This document shows positions 22,085-35,400 of a stretch of 64,000 nt of DNA, in pieces. Numbering within the stretch: position 1 is the stretch's first letter; every line of letters starts with the position of its first letter. The notes under the pieces were generated by a model that was given only the letters and a program-made list of their open reading frames with translations, had not been told where the DNA came from and made no database searches. A program made the position numbers and the translations under genes. The stretch lies in contig CM055837.1 in NCBI GenBank assembly GCA_029582265.1, positions 2,279,148 to 2,343,147 of the forward strand. The letters run 5' to 3'. This DNA is from Zoroaster sp. YZ-2022 (Eukaryota > Echinodermata > Asteroidea > Forcipulatida > Zoroasteridae).

Positions 22085-23002
22085 CAGTGTGTCAAAAAAA
22101 AAATGAGACATCAAACGTCCAAATCTGATAATTTTTGACAGAGTTATGAGTACTTTTCCAAGAGAGGTCAAATTGACGATGGGACCAAGTTTTTAAATGC
22201 AGTGATAATCGATTTTGTTTAGATGTGCAAGTGTTGCAATACGGTGGATGAACTGTTGATGATTACATCCCTTCCCCCTCAACATGCCCTCCCTCTCGCT
22301 CGTTACACAGGCGACATCGTCTCTCCATGTCTCCCATCGCTCTCCTAACAACATCTGGAGTCTTCAGCAGGACGTCAATCTCAGCTGTTATTCTGTCACG
22401 GAGAGTCTGCAGGTCCTGAGGGGGAGTTGTGTACACCTTGGATTTCAAGTATCCCCAGAGGTAGAAATCACACGGGGTGAGGTCTGGAGATCTCAGTGGC
22501 CATTCATGCACATGATTCAACGCTATGACACGGTCTCCGAACGCTTCATGAAGGCGGTCTCGGACAGCCAGTAGACGATGAGCCGGAGCACTGTCTTGAG
22601 CCCACCACAGGCGCCTAAACACACCTCGCTAAACACTGTCCGTCCTCATGCTAAAAATGTTTAGCATGTAAACATGTTTACAAACTGATAGCAAGAAAGT
22701 GTTTAGAATTGTATTTACTCGCTAAACACATTTTTGTAGGCCAAGCAATTATCCACACAGAGGCAATTAGGCTACCTTTGTCCCAATGCCTAAAATTGAA
22801 AACTTGGTCCCATCGTCAATTTGGCCTCTCTTGGAAAAGTACTCATAACTCTGTCAAAAATTATCAGATTTGGACGTTTGATGTCTCATTTTAAAGTGGA
22901 AAGGTGTATCTTTCAAACCATACCTATATTATCTATGTTGGTTACTCATTCTACGTCTGGCATTCCGTTAAATTTTGTTTGCATTTTTTTGGAGACACAC
23001 TG
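22085..23002 (-). mobile_element. Internally deleted Tc1/mariner-type element in GPCR intron 1
   Basis: Begins CAGTGTGTC and ends GACACACTG, each flanked by TA. Inner inverted repeats of about 100 bp (GAGACATCAAACGTCCAAAT...GACGATGGGACCAAG) follow, directly at the left end but about 95 bp inside the right end, so the right terminus has extra sequence. Total 918 bp, too short for an intact element. Confidence 0.8.
22263..22622 (-). pseudogene. C-terminal fragment of mariner-like DDE transposase
   Basis: About 119 codons. QDSAPAH (the second catalytic-D region), EWPLRSPDLTPCDFYLWGYL and the following KSKVYTTPP are hallmarks of the Tc1/mariner DDE domain. The N-terminal DNA-binding region and the first catalytic aspartate are absent, so it cannot be active. 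It lies inside the 22085-23002 element. Confidence 0.85.
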
Positions 23003-23140
23003 TATTACAAAGTAAAAGCAACTATAATTACAACAAACAACCCGGCAAATCTCTAGCGCTTAGAAACAAGATACATTTGCAGTCGGCAAACACATCTCTC
23101 TACTGCCGACTGAAACTTTATTCTTTATTCTGCCCTGGTT

Positions 23141-23240
23141 TGGTCTTTACTGCAGGTTAATGACCGGTTATGGGCGTGGTCACGGGCGATATCACCCACG
23201 ACCACGCCCAAAACCGGTCATTAACCCGTGATAAAGACCA
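23141..23240. mobile_element. Palindromic hairpin, MITE-like
   Basis: TGGTCTTTACTGCAGGTTAA and its inverse (TTAACCCGTGATAAAGACCA), together with inner arms ATGACCGGTT...GGGCGTGGTC, form a nearly complete 100-bp inverted repeat in GPCR intron 1. The words AAAGACCAAGCGTCAAACTG recur at 59212, so this is a dispersed family. Confidence 0.65.
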
Positions 23241-24669
23241 AGCGTCAAACTGATAGCCGTAGATAATTAAATGTCAATCAAATGTGCATGCACATTGTTT
23301 TATGCTGTTCTTAAGTCACTCGATATTGTTCGTACAGCTGGCCTGTTTCAAAATTTGCTTAGTGGATTTCTTTGGTTACCAGCCAAACTTCCATACAAAA
23401 CATCATATGCCTTTTTGGCTGATAGTCTGTTTTATATTATAGCACAAAAATATTTGCTTAGCATTTTTCTGCTTAGCAACTCTATGTAATTGACCCCTAA
23501 ACTTTTTGCATTCATTCTCATTTAAAAAATGGACCACGGCCGTGAACCATTTCAAATTTTTAATACATTTCAAAATTTCTAAAATTTATTTCAGAGAGAA
23601 TAATTTCTCATGATATTTTGTAAAACTTCACATCAAGTGTGTTTTTAGATTATAATTCAGTAATTTTGTAATTTTTTTATTAAAACATCGGAACATTTCT
23701 ACTTTACTCAAGTAGTGAAAAAAAATACAAAGAAAACATTACACATTCAAATTTCATATGGTTTTTAAATAGCAGGTCCCGTTCAAATTAATGTTGGCAT
23801 TGTTTTACTGTAAAACCAAACTTTTGACAAATATTTTGTGAAATATCTCATGCCAGTATGTTTTCTTTGTTCCTTGTTCCAATGAAATTTAAAAAAATGT
23901 ATAAACCGTTTTTGGCAAATGTTACCAATAGTTAAGAATAGCTTTAAGCCACAGCCAAAAATTTATAATTCTGATTACTTGTAAACAGTAAAACTGAAGT
24001 CAGTTAAAAATTAAAATGTCAACTAGACTCACCATGTGCGGAAAACCACAATCCACTCAGTGTGATGAGAAAAACCCATTGAGTCATTGTGCAACTCATT
24101 TTGACGTCGTTCCAGCAAGTCATCATTACAATACTCCACGCAATTGCGCATCCCGTTAGTTTTATACTGAAACTGTTGATCTCCACCAGCCCTATCACAC
24201 CTTTATCAGTAAGATACTCCGCGAACAGAACCTCGTTGCAGTTGCAGAACAAGTCTAGTATGTTACAGATGCCCATTACAGTAAAACACACCAACAAAAT
24301 TCCTTTCGATGCATCTAAGATAATCGCGCAACTGTTTTATATTCATAGGAACTCAAAATACTCAGATACCCGTTGTTTTTCCAATATTATGTGTGTTTTA
24401 CCAGGGACTCCCTAAATCAACACAATCTCTTGGCTGAACCTTTATTATTCGCTCGCCAATAGTAATAATCCTTGTTTCTTATACGGAATTTACTTGATGA
24501 GCCACTTGATCTGTATCGCTCGTGTTTTTCGTTACACTTAGGAACATTTGTTTATATCATTTTAGAAAGTTATACGTGTATATTTAAAAAATAAATAGTT
24601 GTCGAAAGCTCTGATTAAAGTAATTTTCAAGGTCATTTGAGGTCAAATCATGGGGAAAATTGAATGTTA

Positions 24670-25025
24670 TTGAGGTTTATCCTGAGAGGTTTGACCCAAG
24701 AGTAAGTTTGTCCTGAGAGGTTTGACCTGAAAGGTTTGACCTAAGAGGATTGACCTGAGAGTAAGTTTGACCTGAAAGGTTTGACCTGAGAGGTTTGACC
24801 TGAGAGTAAGTTTGACCTAAGAGTAAGTTTGACCTCAGAGTAAGTTTGACCTGAGAGGTTTGACATGAGAGTAAGTTTGACCTGAAAGGTTTGACCTGAG
24901 AGGTTTGATCTGAGAGTAAGTTTGACCTGAGAGGTTTGACATGAGAGGTTATACCTTTATATATATTTTAACAGAGAGGTTTGACCTTAAAGGTTTGACT
25001 TAAAGGTTTTGCCTTTGAGGAGACT
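24670..25025 (+). repeat. Minisatellite of GAGGTTTGACCT / GAGAGTAAGTTTGACCT units
   Basis: Irregular alternation of 12-bp (AGGTTTGACCTG) and 17-bp (AGAGTAAGTTTGACCTG) units, about 20 in total, decaying to the right. It lies upstream (5') of the GPCR locus. Confidence 0.85.
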
Positions 25026-25029
25026 TTAA

Positions 25030-27790
25030 CTTTGGCAGAGGTTTAGGCCTAAGGAAAACCCATTCTGACAACAAAATATTTCAAACAAATAAATCACCAC
25101 AGACGGTGAAACACAAAATAATTTTAATAGACTTCTGGCTATTCATAAAAGGTCTAATACTAAAAGAATCACATTGTAAAAACAATATGACATCCCCAGA
25201 GACCATTGGCGACAGGATATAAGGTATCACGGGGATTCACCCGGGATCGCCTTAATATCACTGTTCTAGATTCAAGCAAAGTTCATAGATACGTTACCTT
25301 ATAAAATATACCAAGATTGAGAGTTTGTTTGTTTGTCGTTTTTGTGGCATTGTTGTGTGTTTGTATTGTGTTGTGTTAGTGTCACGCATCACGTTGTGAG
25401 GTTGTTTCTCCTGTTTCATTTTTATTTTTTGAATGTTTTTATATTGATTTTTGATCGTTGCATATTTCTAAATTTAAATTTCTAAGTATTGGTTACTTAT
25501 TGATTTTAATTGGGTCATTTATTTATGTCGTTATTGTTGTTGTTGTCGTCGTCACTGTCACTGTCACTGTTACTGTTACTATGCAACTACATTGCCGTCA
25601 CTTGAGCAAATAATGCCTTTCCATTCCCACGGGAGCCAAAAGATTTTAATTTCAATTTTCAATTTCATTTTCTTATCCACATGTGACGTCAACAACCTTA
25701 AAAGCGCATGTAATTCTGGACGGTGGAAGACAACAACAAAACTGAGGTACGAGGGTCTCCGTTTAGTATTGCTTAGTAACTTCTTCTAATTCTGCTCTAT
25801 ACAACTGACCACAATTAACCCGTGCAGTGGGTCCAGGGGCCCGTCGTAAACAGGGCCATAGCGAGCGGGAGAAGGGGAAGGGGAGGGGAAGGGAAGGGAG
25901 GGGAAGGGAGGGGAGGGGAGGGGTAGGGGAGGGGGTGACACCGCTCCCAATAATTTTTCTCAGTCGGCATTTAGAGCCTCAGTTGGCAAATAAAGCATCA
26001 AATGTACTAGAACAAGGGTTGGTCTAGAATAAATTTGGAGTCGGCAAACCTAGAGCTATGGGTTTGCCGACTGCATCGTGATTCTAAGCACTGAAGACTT
26101 GCCGAGTTGCTTGTTATCAGTTGATTTTGTTATCAGTTGATTTGGCCACGGCAAATTGGCTTCCACACCCCCAAAGAAAATGCCTTCGCCACGCCCCTGA
26201 TCGCAGAGCCACTGTTATGTTGGGGGTCTGAAGAGCCCTTGGAAGCGTTCGCTCGTGCCCACCGGTACAATCCAGTACCTTTGAATAAAAGCGGTGGGGA
26301 CGAGCGATTTTGAAGCGCTTCGATTGCGGTCATTTTAGCGGGGACGGCGCATAAATCACGTATGTTTCATGCTGGATTTTTTATTTTATTTTTTTGTTTG
26401 TTTTTGAGGCTATGTTTTAGAGTACTCTTGATTAAATTTCCGCATTCCATTATTTTTTTTTCTGATAAACGACACACCATACTAAGCCGATACTTTTTTA
26501 ATGTAAAATCTTGAATAAAAGCCAGTAAACATTCCCGTATCAAGAAGCAGTTTTGCCAACATTACTACGGATGTATACCTTCCAGTTGAAGCTACTTACT
26601 AGCACTCACACTTTTCAATATACATGTATATATCAGGGTTATGACAAAGGTAAAAATACTGAAAATGGGTAGCGGGTCTGGGTCTCCCTTTGGTCTAGAG
26701 AACAAAGCCCCATGAACCTCCTGGATGTTTAGTTTTGGAGGATTTACATAAGCTTCACATCACCACAAACAAGAAACTAGAGGCTTTGACACAATACATG
26801 CTACTTCTTGCTTTCCTTGGTGGCTACTTCTCTTTTTTCATGAAAATTATGAAGCAAAGGGAGATTTGTAAAAAAAAAAATCCTGAAATCAGGAAAAATC
26901 CTGAGAAATCGCAAGCCTGACATATGAGAACATCACAGTAGAACTCCCACGCGTGCCGGTTCAAATGTTACATAATTATTTAAAAACCCTTACAAAACAT
27001 CTTTAAACAAATTATCGGTGAGGGATGGGGGAAGGGGGGGTCAGTGGTACTAGTTCCCTACCGGTCCCCTCAATTTTACCAAGAAATCATCACGACTGCA
27101 TGTTTGTACAGATAATGTAAATAATAGGTCATACTACGTCAAGTATATTCTTTGCGCTTTGTAAGAAAACACTCATAGGAATTAGATAATGTTTTTGAAT
27201 GTAATGGTTTGTATAGAGGCGACGGGATGTCTTACTAATCTAATCTTAGCCAGAAGCATCTTAACAAGCAAGGCCAACGAACTGAAATCCAATAAGAAAA
27301 CATGTTTAATCCCGGAAAAGGTCTATAGAAAGCTTTACAATTTTTTTTAAGGGAATAAAGGGGAAAACGGCGATTTTCTTCCTTCTCGTTGCGGATCATG
27401 CCGGCACAAAGTCAACTAAAGAAGATTTAGGCATATTTAAACCTATCTGATGTCAACTTCTCTGATGCTGTGTCCATCCGCTTAACTGTAAGCACTTTTT
27501 ACATGTTTTTAAAATTTTATTTAGTATTGTTTCGGTTCGTTTTTGACATAAAAATGACGGTGCGAATTGCTCAGCTATGATTGATGGGTCCCCCTCTTGA
27601 AAGATTGTTTTAAACAAACAAACAAACAAACACCCCAACACCCCAACAAACACCAACAACCCCCCCAACAAACAAACAAATAAGGAAATCAAAAACATTG
27701 GGGCCAATTTCAATGAGCTGCAAAGCACACACAAAAATAGGCTGGCCCACTGTCTTTATCCTATCAAGGATATAGACAGGCTCCAGGCAC
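25030..27790. other. Gene-free stretch with simple repeats
   Basis: Contains GTTGTTGTCG/CACTGT short repeats near 25535-25580, a polypurine (GGGGAAGGGA)n tract at 25865-25935, repeat F at 26630 and (CAAA)n near 27620. No gene seen. Confidence 0.5.
26630..26925 (+). repeat. Dispersed repeat F, copy 2
   Basis: Second copy of the family described at 9318, including the GGAGGATTTAC block and the terminal AATCCTGAGAAATCGCA segment. Confidence 0.6.
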
Positions 27791-27794
27791 ACCA

Positions 27795-27968
27795 TTCAAG
27801 GGGTTTCATTGGATACGTTGTGCTGAAGATCTGACGTCACGCTTCGCTTCGAGGCTCACGATCGCGTGCTGGCTACCAACCAAGGTCAAAGTTGAACATC
27901 AGGGAAAATATGGCGGCCACACGGCAAGGATCTGGCGTAATTCACTCAAAGCGTGACGTCCGATCTTC
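27795..27968. repeat. Short inverted-repeat element with GCGTGACGTC ends
   Basis: GAAGATCTGACGTCACGCTT on the left and AAGCGTGACGTCCGATCTTC on the right are inverse copies. A related inverted pair surrounds 19335-19445. No coding content. Confidence 0.55.
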
Positions 27969-28489
27969 AGGCTAACAAAAAAATGCTTATCATAAAACTT
28001 TAACAGATGATGGTTAGTGACCAACCAAATGTCCATACAAAATGTGCAGACTTTGGCTGGTTATCTGTTTTTATTGGCTTAGCATATATTTGTTCTGCTT
28101 TATTCATGTCATACATACAAACAGCATTATTCAGTCAGGATAACAATAACTTTAGGAGGTCATCAGCCCGAGCTCTTGTAAATTAAAACCCTAACCACTA
28201 CAGGTGTTTCACAAACACCCTGCTGAGGGCAACACTTGAGAAAGAACCTGCTGGGTTCGAAACATATTTTGCATTTATACTACAGGTCCTTTAGGTTAGT
28301 AAGCAGTTTGCAATAGCTAATTCTCTATTTATTACTTTATATATTTGTTACATCTTGTTGCATTGAGTATCCTTCCTCCAATGGTTGCTTGCTTTCTTTG
28401 TTGGGCAAACAAATTCCCACACGATGCAATAAAACATTTTTTAACCCTCCTACTTCAAGGTTCGAAATTAGTCAAAATGTTGATATACT

Positions 28490-28745
28490 TGCAAAGGTAT
28501 ATCTAGGGCACTTAAAAGTCAAACCTTACGTGTATTAAGTACATTAACAGGTCAAAATGAGTCGACCATTTGTGACTGGTAAAAGCATTGTCTGGTATTG
28601 TTCAGGGTGATCAAAATGACAGTCAAAACCCAGTCAAAAATGTCCCTGTGTGCACATTTGGGTCAACAGTCAAAACAGGCAGTTGACTGGTTTTGACCTC
28701 TATAGCAACTTGCCACTAAAGTGCAGCTATATTAGGAGGGTTAAT
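28490..28745. repeat. Dispersed repeat B, second copy
   Basis: Inverted relative to the copy at 9860. Shares GTATTGTTCAGGGTGATC, TCTATAGCAACTTGCCACTA and AGGAGGGTTAA. Confidence 0.5.
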
Positions 28746-29437
28746 TGACTTAATTCGAAATCGAGTATCGCATACCTTTTGTCACATCATAGTATGCTTT
28801 GGTTATTGCCCCGTCCACCGGTTAACCAAATATGGATCTCTTGGTCCTTTTGAGAAGAAAGAACAAAACCATAAAACAACTTAAAACAAAACTCTCTTTT
28901 CAAGACTCAACAATGCAGTCACCATCTCTGAATTTTATTGCCATGACATAATATCTTTAAAGGAATGTAAAACATTAGTAATTGGGAAGGTTTGTATATT
29001 TTAACCCTGTAGATTTCAAGAAATCATAAAAATAACCTGTAAATGTTTCATCACAATATTAAGTGGTAATGTTTTTGAGAAAATGAGAAACTGTTACATG
29101 ATGTATTTATAAGTAAAGACTGTTTGCGGTGACACTATGTGAAGTTCTCAAATTGAGAAGTAATTACTTTTGAAAAAACTGGAGGTTACAACTGGACGTA
29201 TCGATCAGTATGCTCTGATCATCTTCAAGAGAATGATGTATTTATGTTTAACAAAACGTCGAACACTCTGGAAAGAGCACTGCCCACTTTTTTCTTCAGA
29301 AAAGTATGTACCAGTTTTGTTTCTTTGTATACTTGTTGATGCTCATATGATATGAATTCTCATTGTAACAAAGCTGTAAGTTCCATCTCTTGAGTTCTTG
29401 GACAGAAAGAACAGTGATATGATGCTTGATTGGGATG

Positions 29438-32400
29438 TCACCGTTTCCTCACGGGGAAGAATTTGTAGACTGCCGATGACGTCGTTGTCTCCTCCTTAAT
29501 GAGAACCTTTCTCCTCTTATCCTAAAGACAAAATTATCAAATTGGATTTCAGCTTTCGCAATCTTCTCAAAAGTAATACAAAAGACATCTGAACAAATTA
29601 AGTAAAATAAAAATTGGTGATCATCGAAATGACAAATCGGTGCCGAGGGATTTTGGTTTTCCTTTTTTCTACTTTTCTCAATGAAATTTCATTTGGGAAA
29701 GAAAATGTGCAGTCACGGATTTAACGTTTGGGAATAATTTTCCATTTCAATCCTCGGTGAAATTCTACATTGGAATGCATATGAACAATCTGAATGCAAT
29801 TCCACTATTTTCTTCTTAATGACACAATGAAATAAGCCCAAACTTTCACAGGTTGGTTTCTATACATCGATATTAATTCTAAAGTATGGATGCATTTATT
29901 TATTTTACAAAAAGTGTATGCAGGTTTTAAACAAAGATTCCATCTAGTCAAACATTTTAAAACTATTTTCGGGTTGATGGCAACATCAATATTTTACTGA
30001 CCTTCTTAACTATTCTAGCGTCCATCTTATCTGCGATGATTTTTAGTTGCCGTCGTCTGTGGTTCCTTTGGCTTAGCTCTCGGTACTTTCTTTTCTTCTC
30101 AATGGCCAGTATCTTAAAAAAGAAACCAAACACTATCTGAAACAAAGCTTGTGTCAATAACCTCTCCTTAAACTGCCTCTTGAGGGCGCCATTGCATTTC
30201 AAGAAGAGATCAAACAGAAATTGATGGTCAGATTAATTGTATAATGGTTTTAGATTACGTACCTCTTGTTCTGTGAACTCACTGCTCTCATCCACAGGGG
30301 GTGAGACTTCTGGTTGTAATGTAAGGTGAGATTCCGGAACGAATTCCTCGACTGTAATAACAAAAATAGGTTTTTGGTAATTATATTAATCTATATTTGC
30401 TATACACTAACATCTATGAAGCATCTACAAAGCACTGTATACTTATAGGGACAATATCGTTACGATCAACAGTGCATGAAATCGAGTGCTAGTTTTAGAT
30501 TAATTCAGTGACTGAAAATAATACCCCATGTAATGAGGTCATATTACCGTTGCTACTGCATAAATGAGCTAGTAATTTTCAGTCACTGTGTTCATCTTGA
30601 ACAAGGACACCGATTCCATGCCCTGTTGAAAGTCTGCTCAGATTGTGACAATATTGTCCCTTTAAATTTATGTACGAGTACTCTGTCCTAAATGCAATAC
30701 ACTACAACAACAGAATTTTAAGTGTGTAGGCTCAATGCAACAAGATCCACCAGCTAGAACAATGGTTCTTTTGTTCTCTACTGATGAGGGCAACAAGATG
30801 CAACAACTTTGTTGCATCTTGTTGCATTGAGCCATGGTTAGGCATCTGGACCTTATACGGCCAATTGTTAAACTATTGGTCAAAACTATTCATTAACCCT
30901 AACCCTGCCAGACGCAGCACAGTGCATCAGGTGGAAAAGTCTGGTGCACTTTGATGCATTCAGCTGTCAACACCAGTGCATAAGCAGCCAAGTCTGAGGC
31001 TATTGAGAGCTGGTCCCATTGAACAATGCCAGAGTTGTATCCCGCTGCGTTTGGTGACCACAGACTCTGAGGCAGTTCGGCCTTGAGATTTGTGACCAGA
31101 TGGATCTTGCTGCACTGGGCAGCCAAGTCACTTTGACAAACGATGCAATCTGATGCGTCTGGCAGGGTTTCTAGCCAAAATACCCTGGAGGGTTAGGGTT
31201 AAGCTTGCTTCATTCATTTAAGCGCCATTCATTTACCCGATTTAAAAACAGCTTCTGGAAGCAGACAAAAGAAGTGATAATTGACAAAGCTGCTACTGCA
31301 GTCTGGAACATCAATGACCCAGGAGGGGTCAGTTTGGCTGGGTGCATTCAAGCATTGAACAAACTATCATCTCAATTATTCAACCATTGAATCGTCTTTC
31401 AAATGTCTTTCAGGAGAAAGAGCATCAGAGCATACTGATCGAAACGTCGAGTTGTAACCTCCAGTTCTTTTCAGAACTAATTACTACTCAATTGAGAATT
31501 TCACACGGTGTCACCGCAATTAGTCTTACTTATCCTCTTCACCATGCAAAGCTACAAGTTTTACCTTAGGGTTAATGAGATCGTATTGTCTTACCTTCTT
31601 GTTTGGTATCTACATAGAAGATGTGTTTATTCTTAGGACTGTCTCTTGATTCGTCTACCATGTGAAGAGTTGATTTTAACTTCTCAATTTTCTACAACAT
31701 GAAATGGAAAATAAAATGTTTTAACCAGTTTTATTACATATTTACAAGAGCATGGGGGACACAGAAATGATATTGAATAGGAAGGGGCTGAAGTTGCAAG
31801 GTGAGGAGGAGGGTGGTTTAGGTGTTGGAAACAATTGATCGAACTGATGCCACGATAATGAAAATTACTTTTGTGAAAATCCGATTTGTAAATTCCTCTC
31901 AAAAAGGAGGAAACTAAAAGAAAATTGGACTTTACTTTTGTTTCTACAACCAGTTTATGATTGACGTATCTCTTGTCTTGTGTATCCATCATCATCTGTT
32001 GTTCCTTGGTGATCGTTTCTTCCTTCTTCTTCCATTTGTGAACTCCATCCTAAGACAAAATGAGCATCTTGGGTTTAATGACAAAGCAAAATATTTATTT
32101 GATCTAACTCTGTACAATCTTGCACAAGCATGACAAGTGAAGCTATTATTGTCATCAATATGACTCAAGACTCAGTGTTTTGGAAGCAGATTTAGACTAG
32201 CCCACCAGGAGACTACTAGGAGAGGGTTTTGACTAGTCTGCAGACCAGTGTTAAGAACCAAACCCTGATGGACTTGATAACAAATTTAGCTACTCCCCGT
32301 AGTAGCTATCAATACCTCAGGATGTCTTGTGGATGCCCTCTTTGGTAAATGAACACCCTGTTTTATTTGTCAAACACATGTGAAAGCACTAAGTTTTTCA

Positions 32401-35400
32401 TTTGGACTCCCTGTTTTTCAAGGAAGATCATATTTCAACGCCCTTTTTTCAAAATCCTGGCTAATACTCTGCTACTCCCAAACATTTTTTTAGAGAAATA
32501 TTAAATTAGACTACAACATCTGTAGAATGAAATCAAGAACAAAGTACTTTCACTTGAAATACCTACCTCAAGTCTCGAGTTGACCATCTTGAAGTAAAAC
32601 TCATCTGGATTCCTATTCAGAGCTTTCCTCCGCAGCTTCTTGATTTTATCTTGTTTTGCATGGTAATCCCTAAACAATTTAGGAACGTTAGTCAAAAAAC
32701 AAAAATGGTTATTTCAAATTTGTAATTGCTTGAAATATGACCTTTAACTAATACACTATTGGGATTCTTGAAAAACATAAAACTTACTTGATTTTAAAAC
32801 TTTACTTAAGTTAATGATAAAATCAAACATCCCTTGAAATATTTCTGTCCGAGGTGCATGTACTATCATTTTAGTTCAATTATTTCTGAAACGAATTTTT
32901 CATTCTTGAGACGAAAATTTCACGTTAAAATGAATATCCAAAACTGGATGCATTTTCACTATTTTCTCGTTAACTAAACAGTTGGTTTTTATAGGTTTTT
33001 TTCTTCTTAGAAAGTATGGATGCATTTACAGACATTTTACCAAGAGTGTTTACTGGATTTATGGGGGTGCGTATCCTACCACACTGTAAAAAAATTCTGT
33101 TTTTTTACACAGACTTTTTGTTTGTTATTTGATTTTACATGTTTTTTGTTTTGCTTTTGATGTAAATAAACCTCTTTCTGTAAATATTTATGTATTTTTA
33201 CATATTTTGTTGATTTTTACCCATACTTTTGTTATTGAACATAAAATTTGTAAAAACACAATCGAATTGTGGAAAATGTTTGATTTTTTACAGAGATTTT
33301 TTGTTTGTTATTTGTTTTTACATTTTTGTTTTTTGTTGTTGATGTAAATAAACCTCTTTCTGTAAATATTTATGTATTTTTACATATTTTGTTGATTTTC
33401 ACCCATAATTTTGTTATTGAACATAGAATTTGTAAAATTACAGTCGAATTGTGTAAAATTTCTGTTTTTTTACACTTGTTTGTTATTTGCTTTTACTTTT
33501 TATGTATTTTTTTTGGGGGGGGGTTCACCAACATTATTTGTTTGAGCACTGAGTGTGTGCACTGAATGCTTGCTATGTGGTATTGCTTTGTTTATGTTTT
33601 TCTAGGGGGCAACTCATTACTATTGTCAGGCAGTCGAGTTTGTGCAAAATAGTTTATTAAATATTATTTTAGTTATGTTTATTACCGAGTGTGTGTTAAA
33701 GACTTTACATGGTTTACTTGTTTATTTTAATATTTGTTTTATTAGGGGAGGGCATGTCACCTACATTATTAGGCTATGTTGATAACATAAGTTAGTACCT
33801 TGTTGAGAGTGTTGTTCAATATGGACATGTTTGATTTGTTGTGTTAGAATCCCGAATAAATAACTTTTGTTTGCAAAATGGAAAACCAAATTGTAATTTA
33901 GAGTGTTATTGCATTTGTTGATATTTGACCATTTGAACTAGGACAGATTCTTGCAGTGTGGAGTGCCATGGTCGAGCGGTTTAGTGCATCGGATTTGTGT
34001 TCTGATGGCCGAGTCGTCAGAATGTGGGTTCGAATCCCGACCGCGACCGGGGTACTTGTGTCCTTGAGCAAGACACTTTACCATAATTGCTTCTCTCCAC
34101 CCAGGGGTAAATGGGTACCTGTGAGGGCAGAGTTGGTTGTTGTGTTTGATTAGCCCTATATGCGTTGTAATGGCAGCAATTGAGCTGTATACTCCCCAGG
34201 GAGCTGAGATGGTTTCAGGAATGATTTAAGAGCCTGATGAGCAGGGGGTAATAATATAATGCGCCTTGAGCACCAGTTTGGTGGATACGTGTGCTATATA
34301 AGTCCACATTATTATTATTATTATTAGTAGTAGTAGTATTGCAGACGTTGTAATAAAAGTAAATAAATTACAATCACGACGTATCAAAACAACGTGTGTT
34401 AATACAAAATAAATAATTTAATTTTACGGATTCAACTTATTTCAATTCAAGTGAAATTCATTAAAACGTTTAAAAACAAACAAATGTGTAAAAATACCCC
34501 AAAAAAGTAATTTTACAGATTCGGATCCTTTTATATTTGCAGAAATCTGCACTGTAAAAAATTACCGTAATTTTACGGCGAAGTTTGTAAATTCTACGGT
34601 GAATTACCGTAATCATCCATTTCTGAGTGTTTTACGGCTGAAACCCGTATTATGGCCGCTCCCATTGCACTCTGGGATATATCCAATATGTAAATGACTG
34701 ACCTTAAGTTGACCTAGCTTTGCGCTCGAATCATTTTCAAGGTTTAAATATGTGAAAATGGATGATTTTAGCCCATTTTCAAATAATTTACTGTTAATTT
34801 TATGATTAAAAAGGTAATATTTTAATGTTCTCTTCTATGTTGATGTAAAAAAGTACATTCAAAATTTAAAATATTGAAATATAGATTATAATTGCATGCC
34901 ACCATGACTAAAAAGAGTTTCGAAAAGACAGTATATATAAAGAATACATGTTCCGTTTATTAGTAACTGGAGAGGAGTGATTGAAAAAGGAACCAGATTA
35001 CGCGTACGTATAGGTAAGTGAAAGACATTGTGTATAATAAACAATTGCATTGATTAATTCCAATATCTGCAGATCCATCCCATAGTAGATGCAGCGTTCC
35101 CTTATGGATGTTAACAGCTGCGTTCATATACGGTACCCGTAAAAATATATAAATATTCTACGTAAAATAACGGAAAGTTTCAGTAAAAACTACGGTAACC
35201 GTCATTTCGCAGGCCGTAAAAAAACGAGATTTTTTTTCAGTGTGTAAAAGCAAAAAACAAAGTACCAAATTAAATAACTAACATTTCTGTAAATTTGAAT
35301 AATTGTTGCAGGTTGTGAACACAAACAACAGAAGTTCAGTTATTTGCATTTAAAGGTTTGCCTGTATTTTGCCAAAACCATGTGGTCTGTTAATAATGAT

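Larger units (their letters stand above)
18692..24099 (-). pseudogene. Mth-like (secretin-type) GPCR with somatomedin B domain; disrupted
   Basis: Exons (transcript order): 24033-24099, 19534-21876, 18692-18925. GT/AG boundaries and phases are consistent. Exon 1 encodes a signal peptide (QWVFLITLSGLWFSAHG). Exon 2 starts with a cysteine-rich somatomedin B module (CRCDRLCALYGDCCQDYWRNC-type spacing), then a Cys-rich ectodomain and TM1-TM5, including SSLRTLPGK at TM2, CTLRALVLHFSWLVVFFWMN at TM3 and YGGVYCWIET before TM5. Exon 3 carries TM6 (ITGATWLLFALANW) and TM7 (VNSLQGVSIMVAFTCN). Lesions: apparent frameshifts near 21585-21600 and 20440-20460, and an in-frame TAG at 18854-18856 between TM6 and TM7. 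Such receptors act at the plasma membrane; the ligand is unknown. Either a recent pseudogene or an error-affected assembly. The stop is the strongest argument for pseudogenisation. Confidence 0.75.

Noticed and set aside
32501..32695. Independent small gene on the minus strand
   Set aside because: This is UTP11 exon 3 with flanking intron sequence.
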